In this document: piece by piece, positions 35,943 to 46,547 of the stretch
Layout of the letters: every line of letters begins with the position of its first letter
Numbering within the stretch: position 1 is the first letter of the stretch
NCBI GenBank assembly: GCA_035610835.1
Contig: CM069455.1
Span: 40,565,944 to 40,629,943, forward strand
From: Ophiura sarsii
Lineage: Eukaryota; Echinodermata; Ophiuroidea; Amphilepidida; Ophiuridae
Direction: 5' to 3'
Length of the DNA: 64,000 nucleotides
Translations under genes and position numbers: made by a program
Notes under the pieces: generated by a model
The model's input: the letters and a program-made list of their open reading frames with translations, nothing else
Database searches by the model: none
Told to the model about the DNA's origin: nothing

Positions 35943-37507
35943 TTGATTGATTGATTTTATTAACATTTCACAGTCGTGGCCCTAAGGCCAAATTGCATGA
36001 AATTTACATGATAAAAACATTGAAAGACAAGACAAGGAACTTATTAATTAATATAAAAGAGAATATTGCACATTATAGATAAAAACATCAACAATATGAT
36101 ATGGTATAAACATTGAAAAACGCCGAAGAACAAGGCATGGTAATTATGTGATTAATTAATATAGAAGAGAATATTGCACATTATAGATATTTTTTAAAAT
36201 TGCATTATGTACATAGCAAATACCATTATAAAAATAGAAGTGGGTGCAGAAAAATCCTGGGCCTATTTATTTAAAAGCTGCACAAAATATGGCACAGGAC
36301 TGTTTTTGAACCTATTAGCCGGCTGGCAGCTGAGAAATCTCATTATTATTGCGTAAAATACGACCATGGCACTCCCCTCTGGTAGGCGGTATTAGGGAAC
36401 TGGTGCGATTTGATTTGGAAAGCCCTTCGGCAAACCTAAGACAGTGCCCTTCACGTCTACCAGAGAGGGTGTCAAATTTGCAAATGTTTAAAGCATCCTC
36501 GTAAGAAGTATAATTACGGCCAAGGATTAATTATTCTGCATGCCCTTTTTTGAGTTGATTCTATTTGTTGAGACTGAGTAGCTGAAACACTCGAGTGCCA
36601 TACCACATCGGCGTACTCAAGAATTGGTCTGACATATCCACTATATACAACACTGAGTTCATCTTTGGTGAAACCGAAACGTTTTAAAGTCCGAAGCATA
36701 AACAAACGGGAATTCGCTTTTTTCAACGTACTGTCCACCTGGACATCCCATTTAAGGTTGTTTTGGATGCGCACACCAAGAACTTTAGCTTCAGTGACAT
36801 ATGCAAGTGGTTCAGTACCAATTCTTAAGTCGCGTAGTGGTGGTGGTTGTTTTGAAAAGGCAATTTGGAGTCCTTGGCACTTAGTGGGATTTAATTTCAG
36901 GTTGTTGTCCGAAGCCCATTTTGTAAAATTGTCAAGATCATCTTGGATTGTACTTGTTTGGTATCCATTATAATTTTCAGCGAAACTCAAATCATCAACA
37001 TACTTCAGACATTTACTCCCAGAATTAAGTGCAGCATCATTAATTAAAATCTGAAATCCAATTGGGCCTAGTTTTGTACCCTGAGGAACACCACCGTGCA
37101 ATTTAGTATAGTCTGAAAGAACATCGTTATACTTGACACACTGTTGCCAGTTGCGAAGAAAGTCGCAAATCCATGGAACGATGGACCTACGAACTCCAAT
37201 GTCAATGATCTTACCAATTAGAAGGGTGTGATCAACTAGGTCAAATGCCTTAGAGAAATCCGTAAGTACCACCGTTCCAATATTGCGACTCTTCTCCGCA
37301 CCCTGAAACAGGAAATGAACCAACGAAACCAGATAATGAGTAGATGAAACTCCTTTGACATTGCCAAATTGTCTGAGATCAATACCATGGTCAACATCCT
37401 CAAGCACCCACTTAGTAATAAAACCTTCTGCAATTTTAGCAAATAAAACAACATGTCCATTTTGGTGTAACGAGTCACAATAGTGCATCCATGCATGAAT
37501 TGAAGCT
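35943..37507 (-). pseudogene. CR1-like non-LTR retrotransposon, 5'-truncated, reverse transcriptase remnant
   Basis: The minus strand encodes about 320 residues of reverse transcriptase from LEDVDHGIDLRQFGN through DFSKAFDLVDH, HGGVPQGTKLGP and KYVDDLSF (YVDD replacing the usual YADD), then the thumb and the C-terminal VLGVRIQNNLKWD and ILEYADVVWH. At about 36525 the frame breaks; the C-terminus continues in another frame as YTSYEDALNICKFDTLSGRR and further to about 36230. The 3' end has a partly duplicated UTR of about 120 bp and terminates in AATAAAATCAATCAATCA, the short tandem tail typical of CR1/L2-type LINEs. The apurinic endonuclease and ORF1 are absent. It is inactive. Confidence 0.9.
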
Positions 37508-37752
37508 TAAAGGTATTTTATGTGATCTTTTCCAAGTAGCGCCCTCTACTTTTAAATATTAATTGGTCTACTTTTAACCATTAATTGGGCTACTTTTTTC
37601 TTTTCTTATAGCTATGAAATTGGCTATTTTTAAAACATAAAATGGACTACTTTTAGCCATAATTTGGGATACTTTGAGCAAATAAATTTGAAATTTGGTT
37701 TCTGAAGAAAAAAAATCTGTTTTGAATATGGTAAAACCAATAGCCGCGTGGA

Positions 37753-37866
37753 TTAGTTTAGTTTAGTTTTATTTGGCATATCAAGATACAGGTATACAAT
37801 ACATCAGATCAAATATACAAATCTTTTTTTAAAAAAAACAATTAACACAATATATTAATAAATGGA
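37753..37866 (-). mobile_element. LINE/SINE 3' tail inserted in a TTAA MITE
   Basis: A 5'-truncated tail ending (on the minus strand) AATAAAACTAAACTAAAC is inserted in the conserved end of a CGCGTGGAAAGTGTTAA MITE, with TGGA on both sides (37749-37752 and 37863-37866). Removing it rebuilds the conserved MITE terminus. Confidence 0.65.
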
Positions 37867-38696
37867 AAGTGTTAAGGAAGGAGGAGGCCCCTTTCTACCT
37901 TCTTTTCTTTTTAATGAAACATATTTCTTGTTAGCAATAAACTTTGCGAACCTTACAGAGGAGGATGCATCTTCGTATCTTATTATTTCACGGTTCTGAG
38001 GGGTTTGTCGCCCCAAAACTTGTTTGAAATACTTGTAAGAAAAGAAGCGAGGCTGTTACAAACATCACAAACTTTTGAAACACCTAAACAAATAAGTTAT
38101 GACTGAAATAAAGAAGCAGAAAAAAGGAAAATTGATATTGACCCCCAAAAAAGAGGAAGTGGGTGGCGGCGCTAAACATGTCAATTTTTTTATTTGGCCT
38201 AATATAAAACATATGGTTCAACAAAATATGTAATAACCATTTAACACTGATTAGGGATCAATGGTAATCAATATATATTGATCCCAAAAACCTTGAAATT
38301 GTTTGTTTTACATATATTGAACAGTATCTGGGACAACTCAAAAACATGTTGTATACAATTGGTGTTTCATTTCATTTATGTATTTTTGAATAAAATGCGA
38401 AGAAAAAAATGACAGTAAGGCGCGGAAAAAATACCACCGACCCACCTTTTTTTGTATAGACATTTTTTTCTTCTCAAATCATGTAAAATCAGCCGGGTTT
38501 TTTAGCTGAAAATCTGTTGAAATTTATTTTTTTCACAATTGTTTTTAAAAATTCCAGATTTTTGCAGATTTTGGTGACATTTTAGGTAAAAAACCCTGAC
38601 CGACTAACCCTACTTGACAGGTCCGTCCACCCAGAAAACAGTGGGGGGGGGGGGGGGGGAGGGGGGGTTCGTCACCTAATCATGCAATGTTCTTAC

Positions 38697-38765
38697 CTGG
38701 CTTCTTCTTCTTCTTCTTCTTCTTTTTCTTCTTCTTTCCTCCACGGTCAGCTGGATCATCCGTTG
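38697..38765 (-). CDS. Cassette exon: ATDDPADRGG plus polylysine linker
   Basis: A 69-nt phase 1-1 exon with acceptor TTTTGTTTAG and donor GTAAGA. It encodes ATDDPADRGG followed by about 12 consecutive lysines (AAG/AAA codons) and a final Pro. It matches the acidic-to-basic design of the exons at 46434-46547 and 8650-8754. The AAG run is a triplet microsatellite, so its length may vary between alleles. A poly-G tract and a partial GGCGxGGAAAAAA-type repeat lie just downstream in the intron. Confidence 0.72.
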
Positions 38766-38812
38766 CTAAACAAAATTGAATTACATTATTATAGCATTAT
38801 GTTCCCACTCCC

Positions 38813-39043
38813 TTAACACTTTTGGACCGGTGATTTGACATTTCGCTGGTAATAAATCATCCAAGGATGTGTCTATTTCCCACTATGTGGTCCCATTAAA
38901 AGACTGCAATGGACATAATTATGCCCCAAGGGCATAAACTAACCTTCATAACCCTGAAAATGGACCACCTAGTCAGCGGTTGACAAAATCTTAGATGATT
39001 TATTACCGGCGAAATGTCAAAATCAGCGGTCCAAAAGTGTTAA
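38813..39043. mobile_element. TTAACACTTTTGGACCG MITE
   Basis: Long inverted arms: TTAACACTTTTGGACCGG...CATTTCGCTGGTAATAAATC and its complement; TTAA at both ends; 231 bp. Confidence 0.82.
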
Positions 39044-39301
39044 GGGATGGGAACATAATGTAGGGAGAGAGGGATTTTGCGCTTTTTAAAAGCACTAAAT
39101 GTGCTGTCTGATGTTAAGGCAAAGTGTGGTTTTTTTGCACAAAAATATGCCAGATGCGTTAAAAATAAACCCAAGTGCGCGGCTATTTTGCACTTTTCTA
39201 TGTTTACACATTTCTTATTTAATTGTCAAAAGCATCATTTTTCATTCAAAATTAAACAAGATCTAGAATAAACGCTTCCATTAATGCTATTTGATGATTT
39301 T

Positions 39302-41636
39302 TAGTAAATGGACATTATTTCTTTTAGACAATTTTTGAAATAAATGTGCTGTGGGATGAAATTTGTTTGCACGTTTGAACTATAGCCCATTTTCCCCATC
39401 CCTAAATCATTATAATTATTATTTATTCATTCTTTGATTTCTTTGTTTGTCCTTTATTTATCTATTTTTATGTTTAAATACTCTTATTGTGTGTGCTATA
39501 TAATACACATTCATATGCCTTTATTCTAAATTCTTGTTGTAAAACAACTAAAATATAAACTTTTTCCCATACATGTATTTACTAACACAAATGTTAGCAA
39601 AAGAAATTATTTTATTCATTTTTATTGTTTTTTCCTTGTGTTTGTTGTTAGGCGAGGAAAAAACACACCCTGTTTTACGGGCCCGGCTGACCCACTTTTT
39701 ACTGGGGGTTTAGAATTTTCTTTCTGAAATCATGTAAAATCAGCCGGTTTTTGGTGTGTTTTTTTGTAGCCTTTGGTCAAAAATAATATCTCCACACGAA
39801 TGTTGGATATTATGTCATTGAAAAAGTGTTTCGCATTATCCAAACAAAGTGTTACATCGATAACTACAGTATAGACGCTCTATTAGCTTTTGTTACATTC
39901 TTGATATTAGCTGCTCCATTTTTTTCTCTATATTCAGCCTATTTAATATAATATACAACTAAAAATTGATAGATTTAAACTACATGTAGATCCTGTACGT
40001 AATATATTGCCCTATCTATTTACGTCAATTTGGCGCCATTTTGAATTTCGATTATGATATGGGGGTTGAAGGTATGTTTTTAGTAAATGGACATTATTTC
40101 TTTTAGACAATTTTTGAAATAAATGTGCTGTGGGATGAAATTTGTTTGCACGTTTGAACTATAGCCCATTTTCCCCATCCCTAAATCATTATAATTATTA
40201 TTTATTCATTCTTTGATTTCTTTGTTTGTCCTTTATTTATCTATTTTTATGTTTAAATACTCTTATTGTGTGTGCTATATAATACACATTCATATGCCTT
40301 TATTCTAAATTCTTGTTGTAAAACAACTAAAATATAAACTTTTTCCCATACATGTATTTACTAACACAAATGTTAGCAAAAGAAATTATTTTATTCATTT
40401 TTATTGTTTTTTCCTTGTGTTTGTTGTTAGGCGAGGAAAAAACACACCCTGTTTTACGGGCCCGGCTGACCCACTTTTTACTGGGGGTTTAGAATTTTCT
40501 TTCTGAAATCATGTAAAATCAGCCGGTTTTTGGTGTGTTTTTTTGTAGCCTTTGGTCAAAAATAATATCTCCAAACGAATGTTGGATATTATGTCATTGA
40601 AAAAGTGTTTCGCATTATCCAAACAAAGTGTTACATCGATAACTACAGTATAGACGCTCTATTAGCTTTTGTTACATTCTTGATATTAGCTGCTCCATTT
40701 TTTTCTCTATATTCAGCCTATTTAATATAATATACAACTAAAAATTGATAGATTTAAACTACATGTAGATCCTGTACGTAATATATTGCCCTATCTATTT
40801 ACGTCAATTTGGCGCCATTTTGAATTTCGATTATGATATGGGGGTTGAAGGTATGTTTTTAGTAAATGGACATTATTTCTTTTAGACAATTTTTGAAATA
40901 AATGTGCTGTGGGATGAAATTTGTTTGCACGTTTGAACTATAGCCCATTTTCCCCATCCCTAAATCATTATAATTATTATTTATTCATTCTTTGATTTCT
41001 TTGTTTGTCCTTTATTTATCTATTTTTATGTTTAAATACTCTTATTGTGTGTGCTATATAATACACATTCATATGCCTTTATTCTAAATTCTTGTTGTAA
41101 AACAACTAAAATATAAACTTTTTCCCATACATGTATTTACTAACACAAATGTTAGCAAAAGAAATTATTTTATTCATTTTTATTGTTTTTTCCTTGTGTT
41201 TGTTGTTAGGCGAGGAAAAAACACACCCTGTTTTACGGGCCCGGCTGACCCACTTTTTGCAGGGGGTTTAGAATTTTCTTTCTGAAATCATGTAAAATCA
41301 GCCGGTTTTTGGTGTGTTTTTTTGTAGCCTTTGGTCAAAAATAATATCTCCAAACGAATGTTGGATATTATGTCATTGAAAAAGTGTATCGCATTATCCA
41401 AACAAAGTGTTACATCGATAACTACAGTATAGACGCTCTATTAGCTTTTGTTACATTCTTGATATTAGCTGCTCCATTTTTTTCTCTATATTCAGCCTAT
41501 TTAATATAATATACAACTAAAAATTGATGATTTAAACTACATGTAGATCCTGTACGTAATATATTGCCCTATCTATTTACGTCAATTTGGCGCCATTTTT
41601 GAATTTCCATTATGATATGGGGGTTGAAGGTATGTC
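39302..41636. repeat. 779-bp tandem triplication
   Basis: TAGTAAATGGACATTATTTC starts units at 39302, 40081 and 40861. Units differ by only a few substitutions (CTCCACACGAATG versus CTCCAAACGAATG; TTTTTACTGGG versus TTTTTGCAGGG). It contains a GGCGAGGAAAAAACACACCC/TTTTACGGGCCCGGC segment shared with partial repeats at 38400, 48450 and 52950. Confidence 0.92.
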
Positions 41637-41790
41637 GGTTTTTCCCGAAACTACGCAGCATATCTCTTTGTGTTTGCAGGTTTACAATATGCGGAAAGAA
41701 CAACGCTTTCCGGATGCAACACTAAATCTGTCCCCAACATGGAAAAAACAAAATGGCAGCGCATCGAACCTAGTTGATAGACAGACTCAC

Positions 41791-41808
41791 CTACCCCCGC
41801 AGCATGAC
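41791..41808 (-). CDS. Candidate 18-nt microexon (HAAGV linker)
   Basis: An 18-nt segment between a very strong acceptor (polypyrimidine tract TTTTTCTTCATTTCTTGCAG) and a strong donor GTGAGTCTG on the minus strand. In phase 1 it reads HAAGV flanked by Gly codons completed from the neighbours, with no stop, and it is symmetric (1-1) like all other tail cassettes. It lies just outside the 779-bp tandem triplication. Its residues are less typical of the tail than those of the other microexons. RNA support is needed. Confidence 0.5.
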   Translation of the reverse strand, partial: VMLRG

Positions 41809-42060
41809 CTGCAAGAAATGAAGAAAAAGTGAAATAAATTAATCAATAAATTGATGATGGAAAGGCAACAACAGAAAAAATGTAATTTATAATTCTCAAA
41901 TAATCATAATTTATTGATTTAAAACCCGGATTGACATGGGGTAAATGATCTAGATGTGAATACGCCCTTTGAATCCTTGCACTAAAAACGTGTCTATAAC
42001 ATATCTGTGATTTAAAAACTATGAAAAGGCCACCGGTCATCCCAATTCAAAAGCATATTG

Positions 42061-42454
42061 TTAAGGCTAAATTAAAAAAATCTTTTGTCTCAAAGCTCTT
42101 CAATTCTTCAAAACCTAATGCGGAATGCGGTTTAATCTGAGCGAAATTTAACGGCGATCTTAAAAATGTACGAGTGCGCATCATCTGCTCTTACATACTA
42201 ACTTTCACATCTTCTGCTCCATACAAAGATGTTGTTTTTTGGTTTTTTAAAATATAAAATATTGAAATCCTTGTAATATTGACCTTTTGTGTTTAAAATG
42301 ATTGTGGTCAATGAAAATCTGAAAAATCTGTGAAATTTTAAAAGAATTAAAATAAATTTAAAAAAAAGAAAAAAATCTTCTTCTTCTGACGCGCATCAAT
42401 TAACTAACACGCGCGGGAGCTTTGAGACAAATGTTTTTTTTAATATAGCCTAAA
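42061..42454. mobile_element. TTAAGGCTAAATTAAAAAAAT MITE
   Basis: Both ends read (T)TAGGCTA...AAAAAAAT(C)TTTGTCTCAAAGCTC in inverted orientation. Partial copies of the same family lie at 18165-18320 and 48720-48810. Confidence 0.7.
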
Positions 42455-42755
42455 TTTGGTAAAAATGATACATTTTGTGAAATTAATTGTTTGCGCTTTG
42501 CAAATTTTCAATTGTTTCAATTGTTAGTTTCATCACACATACGTATAGACACACATAAAAATTCCCATGTAATTATTTTCACGGTAGATGGTTCGAGCGC
42601 AAAAATACCATGCTAAAATAAGTGTAGAGCGAAAATGTCCACTTTTAGTGCAATAGACTTGTGATTTAAAGGAATAGATGGTCAATTCAATGGACAGTGA
42701 CTGCTACTTTTTTAGCATACTATTATAAGATTAGGTAATGGTGTTTTTGGTTTGC

Positions 42756-43153
42756 TTAAAGGCATATTATGCGATCTTTTCCATGGGACGCCCTCTATCC
42801 TTGATTTTTTTTAAAGCAGATTTTCTTGCAGATTTACATTTCTGATCATACATCATGAATATATTCTCAGAGTTTCAGAGCGATATATTTCCTAGTTACT
42901 TCAAAATCATGGTTTACAGAATGAAAATAAACTGTCCTGTGTCCTGCTAGCAGGACAGTTTATTTTCATTCTTAATTCACTCTAAAACCATGATTTTGAA
43001 GTTATTAGGAATCGTTCAATCGTATCACCCTGTAACTCCGAATATATTTATGATTTATGATCAGAAATGTAAATCTGCATGAAATACTGCTTTCAAAAAA
43101 AAATTGAGGATAGAGGGCGTCCCATGGAATAGATGGCATAAATATGCCTTTAA
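42756..43153. mobile_element. TTAAAGGCATATTATG foldback MITE
   Basis: Ends TTAAAGGCATATTATGCGATC and a complementary ATGCCTTTAA. The centre (42918-42976) is a perfect palindrome around CTGCTAGCAG. Half-copies occur at 30640-30806 and 54466-54605, and an arm at 37507-37560. Confidence 0.8.
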
Positions 43154-43220
43154 TTAGGGTAATTAGCACACATCTCTAATTGACCAACAGCACCGATAGC
43201 AACTGCACCAATGGCATATG
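43150..43220 (-). CDS. Possible alternative 3' exon with small hydrophobic segment
   Basis: Directly after the donor of the 43.3-kb exon is a 43-nt stretch ending in an excellent acceptor (TTTTACATTTTTCTTTAG). If it is used as a mini-intron, phase 1 continues as AYAIGAVAIGAVGQLEMC and stops at TAA. The stop lies in the TTAA target site of the MITE at 42756-43153, next to an ATTAAA that could act as poly(A) signal. A 43-nt intron is unusually short, and 17 weakly hydrophobic residues are marginal for membrane insertion. It could equally be a cassette decaying after the MITE insertion. Confidence 0.3.
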
Positions 43221-43263
43221 CTAAAGAAAAATGTAAAAGAAATTAAATTATGTAAATAGCTAC

Positions 43264-43492
43264 CTATGTCTCCTCCGTCAGGTTCATTGTTTTGCAGCTC
43301 CGGTGCCCCTGAACTATTACCTATATCTCCTCCGCCACGTTGGTTAGTGTCTTGCTTCGGTGCCCCTGGACTATTACCTATGTCTCCTCCGCCACGTTCA
43401 TTGTTTTGTAGCTCCGGTGCACCCGGACTATTACCTATTTCTCCTCCACCACGTTGGTTAGTGTCTGGCTCCTGTGCCCCTGGACTATTACC
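43264..43492 (-). repeat. 57-bp coding minisatellite in lectin-gene exon
   Basis: Repeat boundaries (GTAATAGTCC type) fall at 43321, 43378, 43435 and 43492, and the real donor is at 43264: exact 57-bp spacing. Confidence 0.9.
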
Positions 43493-43545
43493 AGCAAACG
43501 GTTCCTCTTCATCTTCGTCGTCTTCTTCTTCTTCTTCTTCTTCTT
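43264..43545 (-). CDS. Cassette exon: Glu run plus four 19-residue GNSPG repeats
   Basis: A 282-nt phase 1-1 exon (94 codons). The acceptor is TTTTACCAAG and the donor GTAGCT. After a Glu/Asp run it encodes a GNSPG-type module repeated with an exact 57-bp period. Two side-chain variants alternate, containing PELQNNE and either QEPDTNQ or PKQDTNQ, each followed by RGGG(D/E)IG. The same core appears once each in the exons at 31099-31182 and 31643-31750. Each repeat boundary reads ATAG-GTAATAG or close to it, homologous to the real donor ATAG-GTAGCT and in the same phase. There is no cysteine and no known domain; a flexible, hydrophilic stalk is likely. The frame stays open past the donor for 33 codons if the intron is retained. 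Confidence 0.82.
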
Positions 43546-43657
43546 CTTGGTAAAACAAAAAAAATGGATAAAAGAATTTATATACGTCATTCATATATTC
43601 TTGTTCATTGATTGGTTAAAAGTGGGTCACATGATCAAAAATAAACACGCTATTTTG

Positions 43658-43725
43658 CCAAAAGTACTATTTACGGCTCCCAAAAGTACTATTTACGGCT
43701 CCCCAAAAGACTTTTACGGCGCACC
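43658..43725. repeat. AAAAGTACTATTTACGGCTCC tandem repeat
   Basis: Three imperfect copies of a 22-24-bp unit next to CGCACCAGTACGTTGG. Confidence 0.75.
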
Positions 43726-43927
43726 AGTACGTTGGTAGTTTCACGCGGCGTTGTACTCCGCGTGACACGAGAGGGCGTACAATTTGCATCCCCGGGCGCA
43801 GCGTGACGATCGTTCGATGCACTGCCTTTGAATTGAACTTTTTAACTGATGAAGATTGGAACATACCGGATGATTTTTGAATTTGAACTTTATGGAACTA
43901 GAAATATATGAATGACGTATATAAAAC

Positions 43928-44074
43928 AAATATATACTGCCTTTATTTGAGTCTCTGGGTTAAAACTATGGGCCCGAGGCGACTGCAATAGTGCAGCCCC
44001 TCAGCAAAATAGCACTATTGCAGTCACCTCGGGCCCATAGTTTTAACCAGAGTCTCTCATGGCAGTATATATTT
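43928..44074. repeat. Long hairpin (GGGCCCGAGG...GCACTATTGCAGTC)
   Basis: The arm 43950-43994 pairs with 44006-44056 almost perfectly (CTATGGGCCCGAGG, GACTGCAATAGTGC); weaker pairing extends to ATATATACTGCC at the ends. The loop is about 17 nt. Confidence 0.85.
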
Positions 44075-44330
44075 GTATATTATCAAAAGTATCGACTGCC
44101 ATTAGGTGAGCCTCCGTATGGCAGAATGGCAGTTAGGCCTAAAAAATGGTTTGATTGGCCTAACATGACAAAAATAAATAGGGTAGATAGGTCGGTCGGG
44201 ATTTTTTTAATTTTAAATCACCTGATTTGGGGACTTAAAATAGCCAAAATGAAAGCAAACAGTTAGAAACTTTAATACTTTGTTCAAATTTTATTTGTAG
44301 TTGTATTTTTTTTTTTTTAAATTCCTCCAT

Positions 44331-45340
44331 CAAAATAACAAAAAATATTCAGGGTCGGCGATGTATAGGGTCGGTCGGGTTAGGCCAATCAAACTCTTCT
44401 TTTTTTTTAGGCCTTAAGGAAGTTTTTGATTTGATTTCTTGAATTTTGTGAGAGCTGTAATTATTGAACTATTAATCAAATGCATATTATAAAAGTATAC
44501 ATTTTTGGAAAGGAAATGGATCAGAGAATCCAAATTTGAGCGTCACTTTTTTGACCCAATATTTTTTTGAACAAAGCTAACAAAAATAACTTTGAATACC
44601 AAATTCCCAAATCTCTTGATTATGATGTATAAAGACACTAACTTTGGGACAAATTTCTCATTTTTAACCTCTAATATTATTTGAAATGTTGACCACCATC
44701 AAAATAACAAAAAATATTCAGGGTCGGCGATGTATTTAGGGTCGGTCGGGTTAGGCCAATCAAACTCTTCTTTTTTTTTAGGCCTTAAGGAAGTTTTTGA
44801 TTTGATTTCTTGAATTTTGTGAGAGCTGTAATTATTGAACTATTAATCAAATGCATATTATAAAAGTATACATTTTTGGAAAGGAAATGGATCAGAGAAT
44901 CCAAATTTGAGCGTCACTTTTTTGACCCAATATTTTTTTGAACAAAGCTAACAAAAATAACTTTGAATACAAAATTCCCAAATCTCTTGATTATGATGTA
45001 TAAAGAACTTTTTGGTCTATAACTCAAAAAATAAATAAGATATTAAATTTTTTTTTAAAAAACTGGGGAATATTATCATAATTATCATAAAACTATAGTA
45101 TGACAAAATGTATTTTGAGTTATCTTTTCCAAACCTAAAATGGGTCAAAAAAAGTGTTTTTTTATAATTTTCTCCAAAATGGTCAATTTCATTATCATGG
45201 TTGGATTCATTGAACCCTTTTCTGCAAAAAAACTGTATACTTTTATAAAGATTAAATGAATATTGAAGAAGTTACAGCAGTTTTACGAAGCCTGTACCTG
45301 AAAGTCCACACCCCCTTAATTAGCCCTAGCACTTTATAAA
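44331..45340. repeat. Tandem 369-bp duplication of foldback-arm sequence plus partial arm
   Basis: The block at 44331-44635 recurs at 44700-45005 almost unchanged (CAAAATAACAAAAAATATTC ... AAATCTCTTGATTATGATG). It contains the GGCCTTAAGGAAGTTTTTG arm also found at 49122-50734. 45005-45340 is another foldback arm fragment. Confidence 0.8.
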
Positions 45341-45365
45341 AAAGAAGTGATCTGGCCCAGTCGCT

Positions 45366-46076
45366 TTAAGGGGGCTGTGAAGTGTCAGAAATAGCCTCCG
45401 TAAAACTGCCGTAACTTCGTCATTATTCATATAATCATATAAAAGTATACATTTTTTTGAAGGGAAGGGTTCAATGAATCCATTTTTCGTATCAAATTTC
45501 ACTGAAAATCTTGATTGATTTTTTGCCCAAAAATGCCTTTTTTTGGGACAACTTTTTTCAAACAATCTAACAAAATAATTTTTGGGTAAAAAATTCTAAA
45601 ATATTACAGAAAGCATAGATCTTAATTCAATTATCTAGGACACATTTTTTTTTTTGCCTTTAAAATGTTTAGTTCTGAAATTATTGACCAAAACGTACTA
45701 AAAATGTGAATTTTGAGATAAAAAATCTCAAAATTCACTTTTTTAGCACTTTTTGGTCAATCATTTCAAAACTAATTTTTTTAAAGGCAAACAAAAATAT
45801 GTGTCCTAGATAATTGAATTAAGATGCTTTCTGTAAAATTTTAGAATTTTTTACCTAAAAATTATTTTGTTAGGTTGTTTGAAAAATTTAGGCAAAAAAA
45901 GAGGCATTTTTGGGCAAAAATATGAAAATCACGATTTTCAGTGAAATTTGATACGAAAAATGGATTCCCTGACTCATTCATTAAAAAAAGTGTATACTTT
46001 TATGTACAACACATAAATAGTTTGAAAGTTACAGTGCTTGAAAAATTCATACAACGACACTTGACAGCCCCCTTAA
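45366..46076. mobile_element. Long palindrome (TTAA foldback), about 710 bp
   Basis: Ends TTAAGGGGGCTGT and ACAGCCCCCTTAA. The arms fold back around about 45725. It shares the GTATACTTTTAT/ATGGATTC motifs with 2394-3100. Confidence 0.82.
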
Positions 46077-46433
46077 AAAGGAGCAGAAAACTGCTGGGAA
46101 TATTACTCTACTTATACTGTGTGAATTACCATTGTACAAACTACAAAATGGGTTGACTTGCATAAAGCCACACACCCTCAAAGTAATTTGTTGTGTTGCC
46201 CCCAGCGACCGACCCTAGAATCTCAACAATTAGGGCCGCAATTTGTTTTAATTTGACTTGCCCTATAATTGGTCATAATTTCCCTAATTGATAACAGATT
46301 TCTCTCATCGTTCAGGATTTCATCAAGACTCATCAAGTGATTTTAACAATGGATTTAAACCATCAAGAAAGAGAGTCCTTTTTTATTTGGTCATAAAAAA
46401 GGGTATGGGTTTCTTTTTCAAAGCTTAACCCAC

Positions 46434-46547
46434 CTTTAGGTTTCTTCTTTCGTTTCCTCTTCTTCTTCTTGTCTTTTCCTCCCCTTTCTCCTGTCTCTTC
46501 TACGACGGGCGCACCATGGCCTATTTCGGATTCATCATCATCATCAT
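46434..46547 (-). CDS. Cassette exon: Asp-run to Lys/Arg-run linker
   Basis: A 114-nt phase 1-1 exon (38 codons). The acceptor ends GTTTCAG and the donor reads GTGGGTTAAG. It encodes an Asp run, then ESEIGHGAPVVEETGERGG, then a Lys/Arg block ending PK(G). It has no recognised domain; the charge pattern (acidic then strongly basic) suggests a disordered linker or a site for ionic contacts or proteolysis. It is clearly paralogous to the exon at 8650-8754: both have the GHGAPV core, the same order of acidic and basic blocks, near-identical acceptor flanks, and donors starting GTGGGTTA. Skipping it would keep the frame. Confidence 0.78.

Noticed and set aside
39302..41636. CRISPR-like array
   Set aside because: Direct repeats are 779 bp with no spacers, and the window is plainly eukaryotic.
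41587..41832. 81-codon plus-strand ORF downstream of the triplication
   Set aside because: No splice-site support or recognisable domain, and it overlaps the better-supported minus-strand microexon.
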